A DNA stretch of 64,000 nt, taken from Verrucomicrobiota bacterium (lineage in GTDB: Bacteria > Verrucomicrobiota > Verrucomicrobiia > Verrucomicrobiales > Akkermansiaceae). The stretch lies in NCBI GenBank assembly GCA_004293445.1, contig RDYP01000002.1:62001-126000 (forward strand), given 5' to 3'. The notes beneath the pieces were generated by a model. The model had not been told where the DNA came from, did not search any database, and saw only the letters and a program-made list of their open reading frames with translations. Below, piece by piece: positions 63,045 through 64,000 of this stretch (position 1 is the first letter of the stretch; each line of letters opens with the position of its first letter). A program made the translations under genes and the position numbers.

Positions 63045-64000
63045 ATGCTCTTTAATAGCTATACCTTCCTAATTGTTTTCTTACCCTTGACGCTTCTCGT
63101 ATTTCAGCTGCTCCGTCGAGGCAGCCAGCGCGTCGCCATGGGATGGTTGGTTTTGTCCAGCCTCATCTATTACGGAGTGTGGAATCCGGACCCGGAGCGT
63201 CCCTGGACTCCTTTTTACTTGTTACTGATCTGCGGCTCCTGCCTCGCAAACTTTTTTATCGGCCGTCTTCTTGCCGCCAGAGCCGGAAGCTCCGAAGGAC
63301 GGAAAATCCTCGCCGTCGGCCTGATAGGAAATCTTTCCATTCTTTTCTATTTCAAATACATCGGCCTTTTCGAAAAAACGATGGCCGCCCTAACTGGAGG
63401 CCAATTCTTTTTACCCGAAGTCATCCTGCCACTTGGTCTTTCCTTTTTCACCTTTCAAAAGATCGCATTTCTGGTCGATGCCTACCGCGGCGAGACAAAG
63501 TCCTACAACTTTTTGGATTTCCTGCTTTTTGTCACCTTCTTCCCCCAGCTCATCGCCGGGCCTATCGTCCATCACAAGGAGATCATGCCGCAAATCCAGC
63601 GGAGGGTATCCCCATCTCGGCGATCGATCGATCTCTCGATTGGTCTGAGTTTGTTCGCCATGGGACTCTTTAAAAAGGTCGTCATCGCAGACAACCTCGC
63701 GCCGATCGCAACACGACTCTTCACCCTGGCGGCCCACGGGGACCGAGATCTCACCATGGCAGAAGCATGGGTCGCGGGCGTTACCTATGCATTACAACTT
63801 TACTTCGATTTCTCCGGCTACTCGGACATGGCAATCGGCGGCTCCAGGCTCTTTGGAATTCGATTACCGATCAACTTCCACTCTCCCTACAAAGCGACCT
63901 CGATCGTGGATTTCTGGAGACGCTGGCACATCACACTCTCGAGATTTCTTCGGGATTACCTCTACTTCTCACTCGGAGGCAATCGCAAAGGCCCCATCCG
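63045..64000 (+). CDS. Second MBOAT O-acyltransferase, cut by window end
   Basis: The frame opens at ATG 63045 and stays open to the last base, so only about the first 318 residues are visible. It begins MLFNSYTFLIVFLPLTLLVF and parallels the upstream gene throughout: YYGVWNPDPERP, FYFKYIGLF, FFPQLIAGPIVHHKEIMPQI, LYFDFSGYSDMAIGGSRLFG, FWRRWHITLSRFLRDYLYFS. The catalytic histidine lies beyond the edge. It is a tandem paralogue of 61506-63023, diverged enough (clearly less than 70% identical by eye) to be an older duplication with possibly different acceptor or acyl donor. Confidence 0.9.
   Translation, partial: MLFNSYTFLIVFLPLTLLVFQLLRRGSQRVAMGWLVLSSLIYYGVWNPDPERPWTPFYLLLICGSCLANFFIGRLLAARAGSSEGRKILAVGLIGNLSILFYFKYIGLFEKTMAALTGGQFFLPEVILPLGLSFFTFQKIAFLVDAYRGETKSYNFLDFLLFVTFFPQLIAGPIVHHKEIMPQIQRRVSPSRRSIDLSIGLSLFAMGLFKKVVIADNLAPIATRLFTLAAHGDRDLTMAEAWVAGVTYALQLYFDFSGYSDMAIGGSRLFGIRLPINFHSPYKATSIVDFWRRWHITLSRFLRDYLYFSLGGNRKGPI

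Noticed and set aside
1-64000. tRNA, rRNA, riboswitch, CRISPR or transposase genes
   Set aside because: No T-arm-like GGTTCGAATCC context with a foldable cloverleaf, no regularly spaced direct repeats with spacers, and no transposase motifs were found by reading; a covariance-model scan would settle small RNAs.

Overview
The window is GC-rich bacterial chromosome, densely coded on both strands. It most resembles a Verrucomicrobiota genome, probably the Verrucomicrobiaceae/Rubritaleaceae side. The evidence is the mix of gene families: a fused RpiB-SHMT gene, Bacillus/Bacteroidetes-type sdhCAB, a verrucomicrobial-style pilus locus with short KGM-type prepilins, squalene-derived (C30) carotenoid genes and an EboE/EboC pair. 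Many genes lack strong Shine-Dalgarno motifs. No rRNA, tRNA, CRISPR array or insertion sequence was seen, and no gene-free stretch exceeds 300 bases.

Layout. 1-936: 3' part of a membrane-anchored protein with a 21-bp tandem repeat. 943-5491: late staphyloxanthin-type module (aldH divergent from crtP-crtQ-crtO). 5607-6020: small DUF2141 protein. 6117-9051 (minus): purM-purF. 9214-14492: overlapping operon for polyprenyl-phosphate arabinofuranose (HAD-UbiA fusion, DprE1-like, DprE2-like) followed by a GT-C/TPR membrane protein. 14646-31437: one long co-directional run with an ABC transporter, an unknown protein, a PilT-like ATPase, three near-identical tandem prepilins, PilM/N-, PilO- and PilP-position proteins, secretin, GspE/PilB, GspF/PilC, a fourth prepilin and several unknown exported or anchored proteins, closed by a strong terminator. 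31503-38053: housekeeping genes (RpiB-GlyA, LMW phosphatase, RecQ, dGTPase). 38253-45822: DUF4407 protein, RNase Z-like hydrolase, methyltransferase, EboE + EboC-like UbiA, double C-type-lectin-like protein. 45843-49271 (minus): ATP-grasp / alpha-E / transglutaminase triad. 49419-54220: OppF-like ATPase, small membrane protein, sdhCAB. 54349-58101: purL. 58106-61242: ankyrin protein, MazG-like pyrophosphohydrolase, MsrB lipoprotein, sugar isomerase. 61506-64000: two tandem MBOAT O-acyltransferases, the second cut by the window end.

How the parts may work together. CrtP, AldH, CrtQ and CrtO would oxidise a C30 carotene end to an acid, then glycosylate and acylate it; the earlier steps are not here. 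The HAD-UbiA, DprE1- and DprE2-like proteins form the known route PRPP -> polyprenyl-P-ribose -> polyprenyl-P-arabinose, and the adjacent GT-C protein is a natural user of that donor. Because the same strand continues into a full pilus/secretion locus, and D-arabinofuranose made by this route decorates type IV pilins in some Pseudomonas strains, pilin arabinosylation is the most interesting testable idea in the window. A second theme is short GC-rich palindromes inserted in frame in crtQ and twice in purL, which look like intragenic repeat elements.
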